DNA from: Alcaligenaceae bacterium
Lineage (GTDB): Bacteria > Pseudomonadota > Gammaproteobacteria > Burkholderiales > Burkholderiaceae_B
Direction of reading: 5' to 3'
Assembly: GCA_012511095.1 (NCBI GenBank)
Contig: JAAZGT010000292.1
Location: 1-8,767, forward strand
Length of the DNA: 8,767 nucleotides
Made by a program: the position numbers and the translations under genes. The notes beneath the pieces are model-generated. The model saw nothing but the letters and a program-made list of their open reading frames with translations. It did not search any database and was not told the DNA's origin. Shown piece by piece: positions 6,695-8,767 of the stretch; within the stretch, counting starts at the first letter, position 1, and each line of letters begins with the position of its first letter.

Positions 6695-7402
6695 ATGTCG
6701 ACTAAAAATACAATACGTTTATTAATCGTCGAGGATCATCAAGGCTTAATTAATAATTTAGCTGAATTTTTTGATGATGAGCTATATACCCTAGATTTTG
6801 CACGTGATGGCTTGACTGCTTTGCATCTTTTGGCAACGCAGGATTATGACGTGATTGTGCTGGATGTGATGTTGCCAGGGGTATCTGGTTTTGAAATTTG
6901 CCGTCGTTTACGGATGGACTTAAATAAAAATACCCCTGTGCTTTTTATGACAGCCAAGGATCAGCTTAGCGACAAGGAAATGGGCTTTATCTCTGGAGCC
7001 GATGATTACCTTGTAAAACCATTTAATTTGCGTGAATTACAATTGCGCGTTAATTCTCTTTACCGACGTCAATATGGTTTTAGTCAGCCGCAGATCTTAC
7101 AAGCCGCAGATATTAGTTTTGATTTAAGCACGATGCAGGCTAGCGATAAGCAAGGCGTGCAATTAGCACTGAGTGGTATTGCTGCCAAAATCTTACAATG
7201 TCTGATGCGAGCCTACCCAGCGATTGTCAGCTATGAGGATTTAGTGGCTTATGTTTGGGGTGATCGCGAGGTTGAGATGAATACGGTGCGTACGCAGGTC
7301 TATAGTTTGCGTAAGAGCTTGCAAGATGCATGGGGCTACAGTTGTATAAAAACCTTTCATAGTCAAGGTTATCGCTTGATGGACCGCAAAAACAACATAT
7401 AG
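6695..7402 (+). CDS. OmpR/PhoB-family response regulator
   Basis: A 235-residue two-domain response regulator. The receiver (about 7-125) has the acidic pair Glu13-Asp14, the phosphoacceptor Asp57 in VLDVMLPG, Thr86 in FMTAKD and Lys108 in YLVKPF, all the residues needed for phosphorylation and switching. The winged-helix domain (about 135-230) carries EDLVAYVWGD, VRTQVYSLRKSLQ and IKTFHSQGYRL, so it is of the OmpR/PhoB class that binds tandem 11-base-spaced direct repeats. The ATG is only five bases after the ArnT-like stop, with a weak GGCGGA site. It is almost certainly phosphorylated by the kinase encoded next. The cotranscription with envelope sugar-modifying enzymes recalls pmrCAB/eptA-basRS. 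The repeats upstream of the operon are a natural target. Assignment as PmrA itself is not justified. Confidence 0.93.
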   Translation: MSTKNTIRLLIVEDHQGLINNLAEFFDDELYTLDFARDGLTALHLLATQDYDVIVLDVMLPGVSGFEICRRLRMDLNKNTPVLFMTAKDQLSDKEMGFISGADDYLVKPFNLRELQLRVNSLYRRQYGFSQPQILQAADISFDLSTMQASDKQGVQLALSGIAAKILQCLMRAYPAIVSYEDLVAYVWGDREVEMNTVRTQVYSLRKSLQDAWGYSCIKTFHSQGYRLMDRKNNI

Positions 7403-7413
7403 GCAGCGTATTT

Positions 7414-8712
7414 ATGCGATCGATTGCATCTAGACTTTATTGGTCCATTTTGACCGTTTCTTTAGTCGCTATTGTGGCGATGCTGAGCTTAGTCTATGTC
7501 TTTACTGAGGATATGGAAGAGACGATTGCGGAGGTCAGCTTTGCGGCTGAGCATGAGTATATGCTTAAACACCACACTGATGCGGGGCTCTACGTGTGGG
7601 AGTCTAGTAGTCAGCAAATGGCCTTTATCCCTAATGGGCAGGCTATTCCGGAAAATATGCCTTTGGCCTTACGCCATTTAACTGGCGATAAGGTCGAAGA
7701 GTTTATGATTGGTAAAGAAACGTTTATTGGTCAAAAGCAACAGTTAGATAATGGCGTCTTGTTTTTCGCTAAAAATATTACTGTTTTTGAGGATAGAGAG
7801 CATTTTTTCCAAGTTATTCTTATCTTTGTGGTCATCATTGTTTTGGGCTTGAGTGTACTATTGTCGTATCTTAGTAGCCAACGATTGGTAAAGCCATGGC
7901 GTAAATTGTCCGAGGAAATTTCAGCCATACCAGTAGGCAAAAATATGCCCTTGCTTGATACGGATTATCAAGATGCAGAGTTATACATAATTGCTTCAAA
8001 CTTTAATCAATTCCTTACTGAACTCAATGCTTATGTACAACGTGAAAATGCCTTATTAAGCTTAGCCAGTCATGAGCTGAGAACACCTATCGCTGTGATT
8101 GCAGGCGCTTTAGATATTATTGAGTCGCGTCAAGAGCTATCGACTAAAGATGTAATCACTCTAGCTCGTATACGCCATGCAAATCACGAAATGCAGATGA
8201 ATGTTGAGGCCTTACTCAAGTTGGCTCGTAAAAAAAGCGAAGCGATTAACCACGAGGTATTTCGCTTAAGTGATGTATTGCTTCAGATCAGAGATGATTT
8301 ACAGCATGTGTATACGACACAGCGTGTACATATTGAGAATCAGGCTCAAGAGGTGGTGCTGTTAAGTGATCTCTTTTTATGTAAGATGCTGATTCGTAAT
8401 TTGGTACAAAATGCCTTACAGCATACCGAAGGTGAGGTGCGTATCATAGAAACACCAGAGTATCTCGATATTTGTGATCAAGGTACGGGTCTTTTGTTGC
8501 AACAACAGAGGTTTTTAAAACATAAATACATACCCGGTGTCACTAAGCTTCCTGATATCAATGAGCAGGGCAGTGTTAGTCATGGTTTTGGTCTATATAT
8601 TGTGACCTTAGTGGCCGAACGCTTAGCTTGGACTATTGACGTACTCAAATCGGATAACGAGGGCAGTCATTTACGCGTTAATTTTGGCTCGAGTCACTAC
8701 TATCGTTCCTAG
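7414..8712 (+). CDS. Membrane sensor histidine kinase, partner of the preceding response regulator
   Basis: A 432-residue inner-membrane histidine kinase. TM1 is about 8-30 and TM2 about 132-153, enclosing a periplasmic sensor of about 100 residues that I do not recognise. A poorly conserved HAMP-like linker (about 154-205) leads to the dimerisation helix with the H-box ASHELRTPIAV (phosphoacceptor His220). The ATPase domain has the N-box NLVQNALQH (329-337), the G1 box DICDQGTGL (352-360) and the G2 box HGFGLYIV (390-397), so the catalytic core looks complete. It starts 11 bases after the response regulator stop, with a weak AGG site, and is the last gene of the operon. The sensor has an acidic patch right after TM1 (TEDMEETIAE, 31-40). 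The signal is unknown; cations, antimicrobial peptides or pH would fit an envelope-modification system, by analogy only. Confidence 0.93.
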   Translation: MRSIASRLYWSILTVSLVAIVAMLSLVYVFTEDMEETIAEVSFAAEHEYMLKHHTDAGLYVWESSSQQMAFIPNGQAIPENMPLALRHLTGDKVEEFMIGKETFIGQKQQLDNGVLFFAKNITVFEDREHFFQVILIFVVIIVLGLSVLLSYLSSQRLVKPWRKLSEEISAIPVGKNMPLLDTDYQDAELYIIASNFNQFLTELNAYVQRENALLSLASHELRTPIAVIAGALDIIESRQELSTKDVITLARIRHANHEMQMNVEALLKLARKKSEAINHEVFRLSDVLLQIRDDLQHVYTTQRVHIENQAQEVVLLSDLFLCKMLIRNLVQNALQHTEGEVRIIETPEYLDICDQGTGLLLQQQRFLKHKYIPGVTKLPDINEQGSVSHGFGLYIVTLVAERLAWTIDVLKSDNEGSHLRVNFGSSHYYRS

Positions 8713-8767
8713 GCAGTAATTGGCTAAAAGCCATTGTCTCTCAATAAATAGTCTTATTTAAAGTCAA

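Noticed and set aside
6695..8712. Naming the two-component pair PmrAB/BasRS or BvgAS
   Set aside because: Only the operon context is reminiscent. The sensor is not recognisably PmrB, the kinase is not a BvgS-type hybrid, and no CTTAAT PmrA word is present upstream.
8721..8733. TGGCT-AAA-AGCCA hairpin just after the kinase stop
   Set aside because: Five-pair stem with a three-base loop and no T-tract (TTGTCTCTC follows). It could be part of a terminator, but the support is too thin. A second AT-only inverted repeat at 8745-8760 is equally weak.

Overview
The window is AT-rich, fully bacterial DNA from a Gram-negative organism. A lineage near the low-GC Alcaligenaceae (Betaproteobacteria) is my best guess. 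It rests on the left-hand gene set: a twin-arginine exported protein, an AMP-forming CoA ligase with a YGQGE motif, an SCP2-type thiolase and a divergent PAS-LuxR regulator, a combination I associate with Burkholderiales. This is inference from family habits, not an alignment.

Left half (1-3542). Three minus-strand genes form a tight operon, read from right to left: thiolase (1615-2787), acyl-CoA synthetase (81-1610) and the first 19 codons of an exported protein with a Tat signal (1-57). Divergently, a PAS plus LuxR-type HTH regulator is read on the plus strand (2952-3542). The 164-base divergent region holds a good minus-strand sigma70-like promoter, a weaker plus-strand one, and three copies of a TA(C/G)GTAGTT element. 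The outer two copies overlap the two -35 regions, as expected of an operator for the regulator. The likely job is uptake or sensing, CoA activation and thiolytic cleavage of an unidentified carboxylic acid.

Right half (3706-8712). Five plus-strand genes are packed with overlaps or gaps of at most 11 bases: a GtrA-like four-helix membrane protein, a GtrB/ArnC-like polyprenyl-phosphate glycosyltransferase with an extra C-terminal tail, an ArnT-like (GT83/PMT_2) membrane glycosyltransferase, an OmpR/PhoB-type response regulator and a membrane histidine kinase. Together they look like a complete pathway that loads a sugar on a lipid carrier, flips it and transfers it to an envelope acceptor such as lipid A. 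The operon also carries its own two-component control. Upstream, TTGATA-N5-TTGATG at 3641-3657 lies 10 bases before a TATACT -10 element, which is the classic geometry of an OmpR-family activator site. I therefore propose that the operon is autoregulated.

The last 55 bases (8713-8767) hold no gene I can support. There are no RNA genes, mobile elements or CRISPR arrays in the window.
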